IMG/VR virus record: IMGVR_UViG_3300042502_001732
Span: 79,933 to 143,932 of that record
DNA length: 64,000 nucleotides
Strand: one strand, 5' to 3'
Source: a virus
The translations under genes and the position numbers were made by a program. The notes under the pieces were generated by a model, which ran no database searches, was not told where the DNA came from, and saw only the letters and a program-made list of their open reading frames with translations. Positions 55,942 through 63,999 of this stretch are shown here, one piece after another (within the stretch, counting starts at the first letter, position 1; each line of letters starts with the position of its first letter).

Positions 55942-56631
55942 GTGATTGTATAAATCAATAAATTTTTTAAAAAGATTGCTATTGTATGCTATACCAACAG
56001 AATTAAATGCTCTACTTAAACATTTATGTTTTTCATATTCTAATTTTAGATTATCAAAGTTGTCTTTAATGATATTTGGTTTCGAATTATTCTCACATTG
56101 TTTGCAACAATATTTTTTCTTTTTCTTATTTGAAAATGTTGAATTGCAAGCTGCGCATGTAAAATGTTTTTGTTTCTTTTTTACAGTTCTTCCAAATTTC
56201 CATTCTTCGGAAACAATATAATCTTTAGAAACTTTCAAATTAACAATACCATTTGTTATCCATTTTGTATCATACTGACTATTGCATTCTCCCTTTGAAG
56301 TAATTTTAAATCGATGAGATGCATATTTAATAAATTCTTTACGTGCCCATTCATACATACGACCACTTTTAATGCATGGTCGATCACACGTTTTTGAAGA
56401 TTTCATTTGCATTGCCCAAAGAGCATATGCAGTTTGGCTGCATCGATTAAATTTTGAAAGAAGCAAATGCGCAATATAATGTTCACGACCAGATAGTGCT
56501 ACAATGTTTGATTCATCATCAGTGCCTCCCAATGATTTTGGGACTATATGATGACGTTCAATATAGCCACACGTTAAGATATTTTGACGCCTATATTCTA
56601 TTAGGCGATTATATATCTGTTTGTAATCCAT
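55927..56631 (-). CDS. HNH homing endonuclease
   Basis: 234 residues. CGYIERHHIVPKSLGGTDDE and NIVALSGREHYIAHLLL make the HNH core (about residues 21-55); a zinc ribbon (CAACNSTF ... CCKQC) and basic helices follow. Its last codons (HAEVA-stop) lie in the tRNA-Thr acceptor, so it was inserted flush against a tRNA. Late promoter at 56637. Confidence 0.88.
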   Translation of the reverse strand: MDYKQIYNRLIEYRRQNILTCGYIERHHIVPKSLGGTDDESNIVALSGREHYIAHLLLSKFNRCSQTAYALWAMQMKSSKTCDRPCIKSGRMYEWARKEFIKYASHRFKITSKGECNSQYDTKWITNGIVNLKVSKDYIVSEEWKFGRTVKKKQKHFTCAACNSTFSNKKKKKYCCKQCENNSKPNIIKDNFDNLKLEYEKHKCLSRAFNSVGIAYNSNLFKKFIDLYNHAEVA

Positions 56632-56636
56632 AAGTT

Positions 56637-56644
56637 TATTTATA
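56637..56644 (-). promoter_or_regulatory. Late promoter of the HNH gene
   Basis: TATAAATAAAC, 5 bases before the ATG. Confidence 0.7.
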
Positions 56645-56683
56645 CAAAACGAACATTTAACTTACAAATTACAATAAAAAAAT

Positions 56684-56758
56684 TGGCTCCGACTCGTGGG
56701 ATCGAACCACGGACCCGATGATTAACAGTCATCTGCTCTGCCGCTGAGCTAAGTCGGA
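56684..56758 (-). tRNA. tRNA-Asn(GTT)
   Basis: TCCGACT / AGTCGGA, loop CTGTTAA, discriminator G, CCA. Confidence 0.92.
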
Positions 56759-56766
56759 TTGTGAAA

Positions 56767-57138
56767 TTATTTATAGTGAGGAATTTTAGAGACAAACTCC
56801 TCAAAATTTTCCGTATCAATGTCTATATATTCTTCATTGAGAGTAAGACGACCCCTGTGCCAGGCATTCCATTCTAGATCTTCTTGCAGCGTCTCTGATG
56901 TATGAATCTTTACTAGACTGTTTTCTCCAGAAATGTCGCATGCAGACAAGGCGTCTTCGTACTGTTCATGCCAATCAAGACCACCGCATTCAGAATCTTC
57001 GCTCACGAGTTCAACGAGTTCTTCGTCAGAGAGACCTGCATATTCATCATAGAGTTCTCTCAACTTTTCAGTGTCAACGCTAAATAACTTTCCAGTGTGT
57101 ACAGTTTCAGTCGTCCATTTTTCGATGTATATTTTCAT
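56767..57138 (-). CDS. Unknown acidic 123-residue protein
   Basis: Start at 57138 (MKIYIEKWTTETVHTGKLFS). SDEELVELVSEDSECGGLDW and a C-terminal TENFEEFVSKIPHY. Similar small acidic proteins are found near tRNA clusters of large phages but have no known role. Confidence 0.6.
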   Translation of the reverse strand: MKIYIEKWTTETVHTGKLFSVDTEKLRELYDEYAGLSDEELVELVSEDSECGGLDWHEQYEDALSACDISGENSLVKIHTSETLQEDLEWNAWHRGRLTLNEEYIDIDTENFEEFVSKIPHYK

Positions 57139-57142
57139 AGTA

Positions 57143-57370
57143 TTATTCGTCAAGTGAATTTAACCAACGCTTCTCACGTACGCGTTGGGCATGAGTAGAC
57201 CACATGCGACCTAGCGTGAATCCTAGAGCATGCATTTCAAAATAGTTTTGAAAGCGTGAATGATCGCGAGTGACTCTAAACTTGTGTTCACCGCTCTTAA
57301 GCGGTAGTTTTACTGAAAGGTAAAATTGACCGACCTTGATGTATGTTGAGGTGCGAATGACTATTTTCAT
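57143..57370 (-). CDS. Unknown basic 75-residue protein
   Basis: MKIVIRTSTYIKVGQFYLSV; beta-rich then RVTRDHSRFQNYFEMHALG. 4 bases from the acidic neighbour, with which it might pair. Confidence 0.6.
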   Translation of the reverse strand: MKIVIRTSTYIKVGQFYLSVKLPLKSGEHKFRVTRDHSRFQNYFEMHALGFTLGRMWSTHAQRVREKRWLNSLDE

Positions 57371-57384
57371 TGTATATTATTTAT

Positions 57385-57459
57385 TGGTACTCACACGGGG
57401 AATCGAACCCCGATTGTACGGATGAAAACCGTAAGTCCTAACCGTTAGACGATATGAGC
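57385..57459 (-). tRNA. tRNA-Glu(TTC)
   Basis: GCTCATA / TGTGAGT, loop TTTTCAT, T-arm CGGGG-TTCGATT-CCCCG, ACCA. Confidence 0.92.
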
Positions 57460-57475
57460 AGGTGTTGTAGATGGA

Positions 57476-57545
57476 CGCACGTTCCAGTAACGCTCTGGAC
57501 TAGGCGGTTTTGCAGACCACTGCATAACTTCTCTGCCAACGTGCG
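57476..57545 (-). ncRNA. Small structured RNA between tRNAs
   Basis: CGCACGTT at one end pairs with AACGTGCG at the other; CCAG-AGCGTTA-CTGG makes an inner hairpin. No tRNA features. Confidence 0.5.
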
Positions 57546-57549
57546 AAAG

Positions 57550-57645
57550 TGGTACTAGAGGTGGGACTCGAACCCACATACGGCTCGATGACCGATTCTA
57601 CCCCCTTATAAAGAAGGACCTTTAACCAATTCAGGACACTCTAGC
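57550..57645 (-). tRNA. tRNA, probable Ile(TAT), with long variable arm
   Basis: GCTAGAG / CTCTAGT, T-arm GTGGG-TTCGAGT-CCCAC, ACCA. The best anticodon arm is CCTTC-TTTATAA-GGGGG, giving TAT (reads AUA). The 23-base variable region suits Leu, Ser or Tyr better, so identity is uncertain. The homing endonuclease gene at 57631 ends inside it. Confidence 0.65.
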
Positions 57646-58341
57646 ATTAAAAATTTGTTCTTGAATTTTATCCCATGTAAGCATTGTTTTATCGAGAATT
57701 AAAACTCGTATTGAATGGGTCTGTTCAACAATTTTAATTTTTTCGCAATCACTAAACCCCATAGATGGATTAATGTTATTGATAAGAAAATCATTTTTAG
57801 GATCTAGATATACATCAAAATCTGGCAGATAAAAATCTGGTGTATATTGTCTACTTTTATTGAATGGATCGATATAATCGAATTTTTTTGGCTTTATCCA
57901 TCTTATGGAATTACTATCTAAAGATTTTGCAACACATACTTCATAAGAAGAACCAAATTTATGTCCATTATATTCGCATTTAGTATTAACAAATTTACCA
58001 CCAAGACCACGACGTTTAGCATGATCTGACATATTTTTTCTTAATTCTGAAGTGCTCCTAGCTTTAGCTGATGCAGACATCTTTTGTCGCGTTTCATTAG
58101 AAACTTCCACTGCAATTGGTTTTGGCAAATTTAATTTAATTGCTTTAGTATACTGATTTGTTCCATTTCCTTTGCGGGCATTCATAGATTCCATCCAACG
58201 AATAGTTTTACCATTTGGTAGTTTTTCACTTGGAGGTAATTTATCTTTTATTTTTCCATTTTCACATGCCCTTGCATGTCTAGAATAGGCAAATTTTGAA
58301 ATTTCTCTATTACATACTGGGCACAAGGAATGGTCATTCAT
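57631..58341 (-). CDS. PD-(D/E)XK/Vsr-like homing endonuclease, copy 2
   Basis: 236 residues from the ATG at 58341 (MNDHSLCPVCNREIS), placed after a late promoter. N-terminal zinc finger (CPVC ... HARAC), NUMOD-like middle, then YNGHKFGSSYEVCVAKSLD and YTPDFYLPDFDVYLDPKN, the same core as the protein at 52048. Lies between a truncated tRNA and an intact tRNA whose start it overlaps. Confidence 0.78.
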   Translation of the reverse strand: MNDHSLCPVCNREISKFAYSRHARACENGKIKDKLPPSEKLPNGKTIRWMESMNARKGNGTNQYTKAIKLNLPKPIAVEVSNETRQKMSASAKARSTSELRKNMSDHAKRRGLGGKFVNTKCEYNGHKFGSSYEVCVAKSLDSNSIRWIKPKKFDYIDPFNKSRQYTPDFYLPDFDVYLDPKNDFLINNINPSMGFSDCEKIKIVEQTHSIRVLILDKTMLTWDKIQEQIFNARVS

Positions 58342-58346
58342 ATAGT

Positions 58347-58354
58347 TATTTATA
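58347..58354 (-). promoter_or_regulatory. Late promoter of the endonuclease gene
   Basis: TATAAATAAC, 5 bases before the ATG, directly after the truncated tRNA. Confidence 0.7.
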
Positions 58355-58359
58355 AAAAT

Positions 58360-58397
58360 GAGCAAAGAATCCGCTCTACCACTGAGCTACAGGAGGG
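58360..58397 (-). pseudogene. 5' half of a tRNA, cut off in the anticodon loop
   Basis: CCTCCTG, TA, GCTC ... GAGC, anticodon stem GATTC and loop TTTGC (possible anticodon TGC), then the late promoter. The 3' half is absent. Confidence 0.75.
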
Positions 58398-58604
58398 AAA
58401 AATTTATCGGTTAATCATATTGGCATGTCGATGAGGAGCGCAATGCGCTGCAACTACAATCGACTATGACTTTTTATAGGGACCGAAAACTCCTATATAC
58501 AAACCTTTGACATCGCATCACTGAGTGATCCAAGCCGTACAACCACGGACGTTCTCAACTTTCAGTAGCAGTTGATGTGGCATTTAGTTATGAAACTTTT
58601 GTTT
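58398..58604 (-). other. Non-coding leader of the tRNA operon
   Basis: No gene. Contains ATCACTCAGTGAT and GCAGCGCATTGCGC palindromes. Lies between the early promoter at 58623 and the first tRNA fragment, so it is probably transcribed. Confidence 0.5.
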
Positions 58605-58651
58605 CTTGTTGCTTACAGAGACATTATACACTAAACTCTCTCATATGTAAA
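58605..58651 (-). promoter_or_regulatory. Early promoter of the tRNA cluster
   Basis: TTTACA at 58646-58651, 17 bases, TATAAT at 58623-58628, leader GTAAGCAAC. Confidence 0.75.
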
Positions 58652-58674
58652 CATCTTTTTTATCTATAAGTGAT

Positions 58675-59271
58675 TTATTTATATTGTAAAAAATCCTTCC
58701 ATTCATCGCGAATCGTAACTTTTTCACTAAGCGCGCTAAACTCGATGTCTTTTAGCATCTTAGGTTTTACCTCTGAGCCATGAATGTTGAAATATGGAAA
58801 CTTGTTTGATTTTTTGGTATTGCACTTTTTGCAAGACAGAACGATATTGTCGTCGTTGTTGCCGCCTCCACGACTGCGAGGAATGAGATGATCACGAGTC
58901 GCAGAAGTGTATGGAATTTTCTTTAAGCAATATTGACATTCTCCTCCATAGATATAATACAGCTGACGAAGGTTGATTGCGCGCGGCTGCTTTTTGCCTT
59001 GCTTGTAGTGACCAAAATAGCCTGGCACCACTACAATTGTAGGAATTGCCCACAATGTGTCGACGCTTCTCAGCGCAGGATTGTTTGGACTGAGATGATC
59101 ATCGTTTGCTATCCAGCTGCTCCAGTCTCGTATGTTTCCATACTGGTCATAGGCTTTTACGCCTCCAACCATCATGTTTCGAATTGCAGACCGAGCAGAA
59201 AAAAATCCACATGGTTGAAAGCCTGCAGTCAATACGAGTGTAGTCTTATGAGAGGGAAAAACTGGAATCAT
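58675..59271 (-). CDS. HNH endonuclease (COG1403 type)
   Basis: 198 residues. TLVLTAGFQPCGFFSARSAI matches the VLNxxYxP start of the McrA-like HNH family, and CQYCLKKIPYTSATRDHLIP then RSRGGGNNDDNIVLSCKKCN is the zinc-framed HNH core. Acts on DNA; may be a free-standing homing or host-DNA nuclease. Overlaps its upstream neighbour by ATGA. Confidence 0.85.
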   Translation of the reverse strand: MIPVFPSHKTTLVLTAGFQPCGFFSARSAIRNMMVGGVKAYDQYGNIRDWSSWIANDDHLSPNNPALRSVDTLWAIPTIVVVPGYFGHYKQGKKQPRAINLRQLYYIYGGECQYCLKKIPYTSATRDHLIPRSRGGGNNDDNIVLSCKKCNTKKSNKFPYFNIHGSEVKPKMLKDIEFSALSEKVTIRDEWKDFLQYK

Positions 59272-59600
59272 GAACAGACGAGAGTATAACCACCAAACTT
59301 AGAGCGCACGACGTTGTTTACATAGACTGCAATGTGTGATGCATCTTCTAAACGAATTCTAGTGTGGCTGCGAAAGATTGAGCGACGACTAGAAATAGAA
59401 TATTTGTGACGATTTGGATTATTTTTTCCAAGGCGGCCATAGAGGTCAACTCGTTTAAATTTTCCAACATAGTCTGGAGACTCCATCTCTTTCAAACGCT
59501 CTCTCAAATTATGAGTTTTTACCTCACGCCTCAAATGAAAGATTATTGTTTTTCCAACCTCGTTATTTTCAACCTTTAGTATTGTTCGTTGTGTGTTCAT
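59268..59600 (-). CDS. Unknown 110-residue basic protein
   Basis: Start at 59600 (MNTQRTILKVENNEVGKTII). Basic with RKJ-free SSRRSIFRSHTRIRLEDASH segment; likely nucleic-acid binding. Coupled to the HNH gene. Confidence 0.6.
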   Translation of the reverse strand: MNTQRTILKVENNEVGKTIIFHLRREVKTHNLRERLKEMESPDYVGKFKRVDLYGRLGKNNPNRHKYSISSRRSIFRSHTRIRLEDASHIAVYVNNVVRSKFGGYTLVCS

Positions 59601-59601
59601 A

Positions 59602-59715
59602 TTAGTTAAAGAAAAGATAGACTGCTTTGAACAGAGCGCTGATGAATCCAATCATACAGACTCCAAAAAATAGTGATATCAAGATGGCTAGTGGATAAAA
59701 ATGCGATAGTTTCAT
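59602..59715 (-). CDS. 37-residue membrane peptide
   Basis: MKLSHFYPLAILISLFFGVC followed by hydrophobic residues and LFFN-TAA; one or two short membrane helices. One base before the next ATG. Confidence 0.5.
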   Translation of the reverse strand: MKLSHFYPLAILISLFFGVCMIGFISALFKAVYLFFN

Positions 59716-60239
59716 GGTTTGGTGTTTGTTGTTTAAAAGTATCCTCAGTGCTTTACAGCTTCAATTGGGGCTGAGGAGCCTCCCAGGTTTCTATCACCTC
59801 CGAATTGAACGGACTTTTGAATAATATTCTTATAGGCCACTACCAGGTCATGACTACTGGCTTTGCGATAGAGAAGGTTTTAAAATCTTATGTCGTTATT
59901 CTATTTGTATTTGTTGTTGTTTTTTTTGGAAATGGCACCGCAGGCTATGGAATTGCACCATGAAACTTTTTAACGCTCTCCCTGCGGACAAGAGGCTCGT
60001 TCCTTTTATCTCTGATTTCGTTTGCAACCTCCATCAGTAAATTTGTTTTTTGAAAATTTCCCGTGCCTAACTTTTGTTGCTGATGAAACACGGGCATGTT
60101 CGGTTTCCTTACTATTGCTGAGCAATCCTGGGGTCTTCCTATCATCAGAAACGGCTGTGTGAGTCCATCTGCACATTTAATTTTCTTATCTTCTCGAGCT
60201 GCAGTCTCTTACGATTGGGGCATTACCTTAAATTTGTTT
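59716..60239. other. Non-coding region with tRNA-like fragments
   Basis: No credible gene over 500 bases. Holds inverted repeats (CAATTCGGAGG region near 59770-59815; CCCGTG ... CACGGG at 60059-60095) and the mini tRNA-like element at 59933. Possibly remains of a former tRNA array. Confidence 0.5.
59933..59988 (-). ncRNA. Minimal tRNA-like element (acceptor plus T-arm)
   Basis: CCGCAG pairs with CTGCGG, a T-arm-like ATGG-TGCAATT-CCAT precedes the 3' strand, and the end reads GCCA. D- and anticodon arms are missing, so this is either a decayed tRNA or a small tRNA mimic. Confidence 0.3.
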
Positions 60240-60352
60240 TTGAAAGTGGTGTCCCCCGCGAGGAGTCGAACCTCGTCTCCCAGAGTTCATTCTAGATCAT
60301 TGACTAAGCTATTCATGTTTCGGTGGCGTTAACTCCAACCGGTCACATGCCC
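60240..60352 (-). ncRNA. tRNA-like 3' domain with good T-arm
   Basis: CGAGG-TTCGACT-CCTCG followed by CGGGGGAC-ACCA. No matching GTCCCCC 5' acceptor strand was found upstream, and the middle part has no clear anticodon arm. A related 3' end occurs at 10588. Confidence 0.35.
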
Positions 60353-60519
60353 GGGATTCACTTAGTGTTTGTTCTAGAAGATCTACTGGCGGGCCAATAC
60401 TTCAGGGGAAAATTGTTTTTTGAAAGTGGTGAGCAGTTTTAAGAGATGCTCAACTCTCTAGAGCGGTTTAACGAGTGCCCGAAGCTCAAAGCTTTTTAAA
60501 AGATGTTCAACTCTTGTGA

Positions 60520-60606
60520 TTACCAACTACCGTTCATGGTTTGGATAAAGATGACGAACCAAACTGCTGCATTGATTCCGATGAAAATTCCTAATGTTTC
60601 TTTCAT
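60520..60606 (-). CDS. 28-residue membrane micropeptide
   Basis: MKETLGIFIGINAAVWFVIF then IQTMNGSW-TAA. Paralogue of the peptide at 6881, here driven by an early promoter, which makes it one of the best-supported micropeptides in the window. Confidence 0.65.
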   Translation of the reverse strand: MKETLGIFIGINAAVWFVIFIQTMNGSW

Positions 60607-60660
60607 ATTGTGTTGTGTTGCTTACATGGTCATTATACACTAAAATGCAGAGAAAGTACA
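60607..60660 (-). promoter_or_regulatory. Early promoter module 7
   Basis: TGTACT at 60655-60660, 17 bases, TATAAT at 60632-60637, leader ACCATGTAAGCAACACAAC; shared upstream block to about 60717. Confidence 0.85.
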
Positions 60661-60850
60661 CAACTTTTTTCAAAAAAGTGAAAAAAGGCCCCGAAGTTAG
60701 GCCCCGTATAGAGAAATCTAGTGCTCCCAAGGTCTAAAAATGTCAAATTTACGACTTTTTATGCAAAAAATACCCACCAAAGTGTGCATCGTTGAGAGGC
60801 ATGGTGGGTCTGCTCGAGAGTTATATTTGACAAAAATCAAAAGAGTTTAT

Positions 60851-61096
60851 TTACTCCTTTGGTATAGCTGTTTTAATTAGTGCACGATGTTCAAGGCGAG
60901 CCTTCGTGTTATCTTTCAATGATACAATAATATCATTTTCTTCCAATATATCCAATATCGCTTGTATTGAGTCATAAAGATGACCAATATCTTCTTCACT
61001 AAATTGTGGATAATTAGATTGTCTTTTACGAAGCCAGTCGTAGTTAGATTGCTCTTCTTGTAATATATTGATTTGTTCTTGATTTTCTATGTTCAT
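60851..61096 (-). CDS. Unknown 81-residue protein
   Basis: MNIENQEQINILQEEQSNYD; helical, possibly coiled coil. AATAAATAATT upstream resembles a late promoter, and the gene follows the fibre gene, so it may be a fibre-assembly or structural factor (inference). Confidence 0.6.
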   Translation of the reverse strand: MNIENQEQINILQEEQSNYDWLRKRQSNYPQFSEEDIGHLYDSIQAILDILEENDIIVSLKDNTKARLEHRALIKTAIPKE

Positions 61097-61109
61097 GACT
61101 AATTATTTA

Positions 61110-63212
61110 TTATGATATTTGTAAACCAGCTGGTTTTACTAAAGTACTAAATGCATTATTTGGAGAAGTTAATTGACCAGTTGCTTTTATAATAAATGCT
61201 GCTGTTGTTGAGGCTGGTACACTAACACCAATTGTACCACCAAAGTTATTACCATATAAAACTATTTCAGGCCAGACAAGTAAATATCTATTGGTAGCTA
61301 CTTGTCTGCCACTAATTGAAAATTTTGGAATGGTATATGTAACTGGTCCTAATGGTAATACAGGATTTGTAATTCCGGCTGCAACTGCACTAAAAGCGAC
61401 AGGCGAATTGACGCGTGCTGTCGGCGAATCTGACCATTGCGCGTTAATGTAAATAAACAAATTAGTAGCACTGGCCAAATTTGTTACATTTGAGTAATCA
61501 TATCTAACTGATAGATTATATATGTCTACACTTGTAACATTCATAACGCTTGAAACGTTAGCCAAAGAATCCCATACAAGATGTATATTATATGGGTGCG
61601 TAAATACGCCATTTGTACGACCAATAGGATTATACGTTGTAGTATTTAATCCACCCACATAATTAATATCTTGCGTAGCAACTACAACAGAAGTTGAAGG
61701 CACCTGTTTAATTACTAAAGAACCGTTTGATATTCCTAAAGTATCATCATCTACTTTAACACCCAAATTGCCCTGTGAGTCAACTGCAAATGCACCACTA
61801 CTATTATATTTGATATAGTTACCAGCAATTATACCGTCACGTGCAACTAATTTACTAACTACAACAGTACCAGACACTGAATCTAAATAATAACCAGCTG
61901 TGCCAACGTTTATAGTACGTACTCCAGTATCTGGGTTTGTAAGTATTTGCCCATTAAAATTATCACTTTGTATATTTTTAGTCAACACAAAATCTGTTAC
62001 CAAATTGCTAGCAGCAATTATATTTGATGCTAGCATACTATTAGATGCGATAGCACCAGCAGCAATTTTACCCGCCGTAATAGCTCCAGCATCAATTGTA
62101 ACAGCAGTAATAGCATTGGCAGCAATCTTACCTGCAGTAATGGCATCAGCTGCAATAGCATTGGCAGTAATAGCATTGGCAGCAATTTTACCTGCAGTAA
62201 TGGCATCAGCTGCAATAGCATTGGCAGTAATGGCATTAGCTGCAATAGCATTGGCAGTAATGGCATTAGCTGCTATTTTATCAGCAATAATAGCATTAGC
62301 TGCAATTCTATCAGCAGTAATAGTTTCTGCGGCAATTTTATCAGCAGTAATAGTTCCAGCAGCAATCTTACCAGCAGTAATAGCTCCAGCAGCAATCTTT
62401 TCAGCAATAATAGCATTAACTGCAATCATGTCTGCAGTAATAGAACCAGCACTTATTGATATTGCTGAAAATACATCAGCTGCTATTTTATCAGCAGTAA
62501 TGGCATTGGCAGCAATAGCATTGGCAGTAATAGCTCCAGCAGCAATCTTACCAGCAGTAATAGCATTAGCTGCTATTTTATCAGCAGTAATGGCATTAGC
62601 TGCTATTTTATCAGCAGTAATGGCATTAGCTGCAATAGCATTGGCAGTAATGGCATCAGCTGCTATTTTAGCAGCAGTAATAGCTCCTGCTGCAATAGCA
62701 TTGGCAGTAATGGCATCAGCTGCTATTTTATCAGCAGTAATAGAACCAGCACTTATTGATATTGCTGAAAATACACCTGTTGCAATTTTATCAGCAGTAA
62801 TAGCTCCAGCATCAATCTTTTCAGCAGTAATAGCATTGGCAGCAATCTTTTCAGCAGTAATAGCATTGGCAGCAATCTTACCAGCAGTAATGGCATTGGC
62901 AGCAATCTTTTCAGCAATAATAGCATTAGGTGCTATTTTATCAGCAGTAATAGAACCAGCACTTATTGATATTGCTGATAATACACCTGTTGCTATTTTA
63001 TCAGCTGTAATAGCTCCTGCTGCAATTTTATCTGCAGTAATAATATTAGCAGACAATGCGTTTGTTATTGCACTATCTATAAATTGTTTGGCAGTTATTC
63101 TTTTATTTGTACCAGAATCTGACATACTCCTATCACTTGTATCTACTACTTGAATTAAGTAATTTGATGCAAGTCCGGTCAATAATGGGTCTAATTGGGA
63201 AGTCTTTGCCAT
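61110..63212 (-). CDS. Long repetitive fibre-like protein, 700 aa
   Basis: Residues about 50-405 consist of some 35 copies of a 10-residue repeat of the form AITADKIAAN, interrupted three times by GVxSAISISAGSITADKI. Such repeats form the shafts of phage tail fibres and related adhesins. The C-terminal 290 residues (from about LVTDFVLTKNIQSDNFNGQI) form a beta-rich head likely to bind the receptor. The N-terminus (KTSQLDPLLTGLASNYLIQV) may attach to the virion. Late promoter at 63219. Confidence 0.82.
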   Translation of the reverse strand: MAKTSQLDPLLTGLASNYLIQVVDTSDRSMSDSGTNKRITAKQFIDSAITNALSANIITADKIAAGAITADKIATGVLSAISISAGSITADKIAPNAIIAEKIAANAITAGKIAANAITAEKIAANAITAEKIDAGAITADKIATGVFSAISISAGSITADKIAADAITANAIAAGAITAAKIAADAITANAIAANAITADKIAANAITADKIAANAITAGKIAAGAITANAIAANAITADKIAADVFSAISISAGSITADMIAVNAIIAEKIAAGAITAGKIAAGTITADKIAAETITADRIAANAIIADKIAANAITANAIAANAITANAIAADAITAGKIAANAITANAIAADAITAGKIAANAITAVTIDAGAITAGKIAAGAIASNSMLASNIIAASNLVTDFVLTKNIQSDNFNGQILTNPDTGVRTINVGTAGYYLDSVSGTVVVSKLVARDGIIAGNYIKYNSSGAFAVDSQGNLGVKVDDDTLGISNGSLVIKQVPSTSVVVATQDINYVGGLNTTTYNPIGRTNGVFTHPYNIHLVWDSLANVSSVMNVTSVDIYNLSVRYDYSNVTNLASATNLFIYINAQWSDSPTARVNSPVAFSAVAAGITNPVLPLGPVTYTIPKFSISGRQVATNRYLLVWPEIVLYGNNFGGTIGVSVPASTTAAFIIKATGQLTSPNNAFSTLVKPAGLQIS
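62040..63055. repeat. 30-base tandem repeats within the fibre gene
   Basis: Units such as GCAGTAATAGCATTAGCTGC on the plus strand recur roughly every 30 bases, including identical longer blocks (62090-62160 against 62180-62230). Likely to change copy number by slippage or recombination. Confidence 0.85.
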
Positions 63213-63218
63213 ATAGTC

Positions 63219-63226
63219 TATTTATA
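63219..63226 (-). promoter_or_regulatory. Late promoter of the fibre gene
   Basis: TATAAATAGAC, 6 bases before the ATG. Confidence 0.75.
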
Positions 63227-63833
63227 CTTTTTTCTTCTTCTCTTCAGCGCGTATGCGACTCTGTATCTTTTTGCCGCGCTTTTCCAAACGATCAAGTACC
63301 TGATGTGCGTCCATCCAGATGTCTTTGTCTTCAAGCATCTCTTTAATCTCGCCTTCGGTAAGAAAGTCTGAATACATATCTTTGAAAAGATTTGCACTCC
63401 AGTTGCGTTCATGAACCATGCCATGATACATCTCACCGCCTTTGCCAGCAGTGCCAGCACTATAGTTATGAAATAGGAACATGCTATGATCTGTAATCAT
63501 ATACTCATCGGCCATCAAAAAGATCAGAGTTGCAGCACTCATGCATGCCCCTTCAACACTTACCATAATATGGGCTTCAGTTTCAGAGAGTGCCTGCATA
63601 AATTGAATGGTAGTAAACAGGTTACCTCCTGGGCAATTGATATGAATCTTTACTACATCGGATGGACGACTATTGCGTATATCATGAAACCATTGTATAT
63701 AGTCACTTGCATCACCAATCTCTTCAGAAAGATAATACTCTTTGACTGCACCATAGTCGCTCGTAAAGCAATCATTTGCGCCGCCTTTTAGTAGATCCAG
63801 TAAGCCCTTATTTTGTATGTTGTGTTTATGCAT
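63222..63833 (-). CDS. ClpP-like serine protease
   Basis: 203 residues from 63833; the ATG at 63863 would add ten residues but overlap the upstream gene by 38 bases. VKIHINCPGGNLFTTIQFMQ (oxyanion loop), GACMSAATLIFLMADE (catalytic Ser) and HSMFLFHNYSAGTAGKGGEM (catalytic His) match ClpP/S14 enzymes. Basic tail. It may process virion proteins during head assembly or act with host ClpX; the genome also carries a tmRNA whose tag suits ClpXP. Confidence 0.85.
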   Translation of the reverse strand: MHKHNIQNKGLLDLLKGGANDCFTSDYGAVKEYYLSEEIGDASDYIQWFHDIRNSRPSDVVKIHINCPGGNLFTTIQFMQALSETEAHIMVSVEGACMSAATLIFLMADEYMITDHSMFLFHNYSAGTAGKGGEMYHGMVHERNWSANLFKDMYSDFLTEGEIKEMLEDKDIWMDAHQVLDRLEKRGKKIQSRIRAEEKKKKV

Positions 63834-63999
63834 GTCCAAATAGTTTTTTGGTATTATATTCATTTATAGTCTTAAAAAGTTCATCCGTCCAACAATCTCG
63901 TTTTTGCACAAAAACCAGTGGTTGCGAACTGTTTTCTACAGCCATAACGATTACTCCTTGACTTACTGGTGTGCCTGTACGCTCTTCACACATAATAGC
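63826..63999 (-). CDS. Unknown protein, C-terminal part (5' end outside window)
   Basis: Open frame entering from the right edge: AIMCEERTGTPVSQGVIVMA then VENSSQPLVFVQKRDCWTDE and KKLFGHA-TAA. Not recognised. Overlaps the ClpP-like gene start by 8 bases (or 38 if the longer start is used). Confidence 0.55.
   Translation of the reverse strand, partial: AIMCEERTGTPVSQGVIVMAVENSSQPLVFVQKRDCWTDELFKTINEYNTKKLFGHA

Noticed and set aside
62030-62266. Leu/Pro-rich 78-codon frame in the fibre gene
   Set aside because: Shifted frame of the same 30-base repeat.
62040-63055. Regular 30-base repeats, considered as CRISPR
   Set aside because: They are contiguous coding repeats without spacers and encode a continuous decapeptide pattern.
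61900-63153. 417-codon rightward open frame rich in Ala, Ile, Val and Leu
   Set aside because: Exact antisense of the repetitive fibre gene; repeats with no stop codons in one frame give long shadow frames. No promoter or start context.
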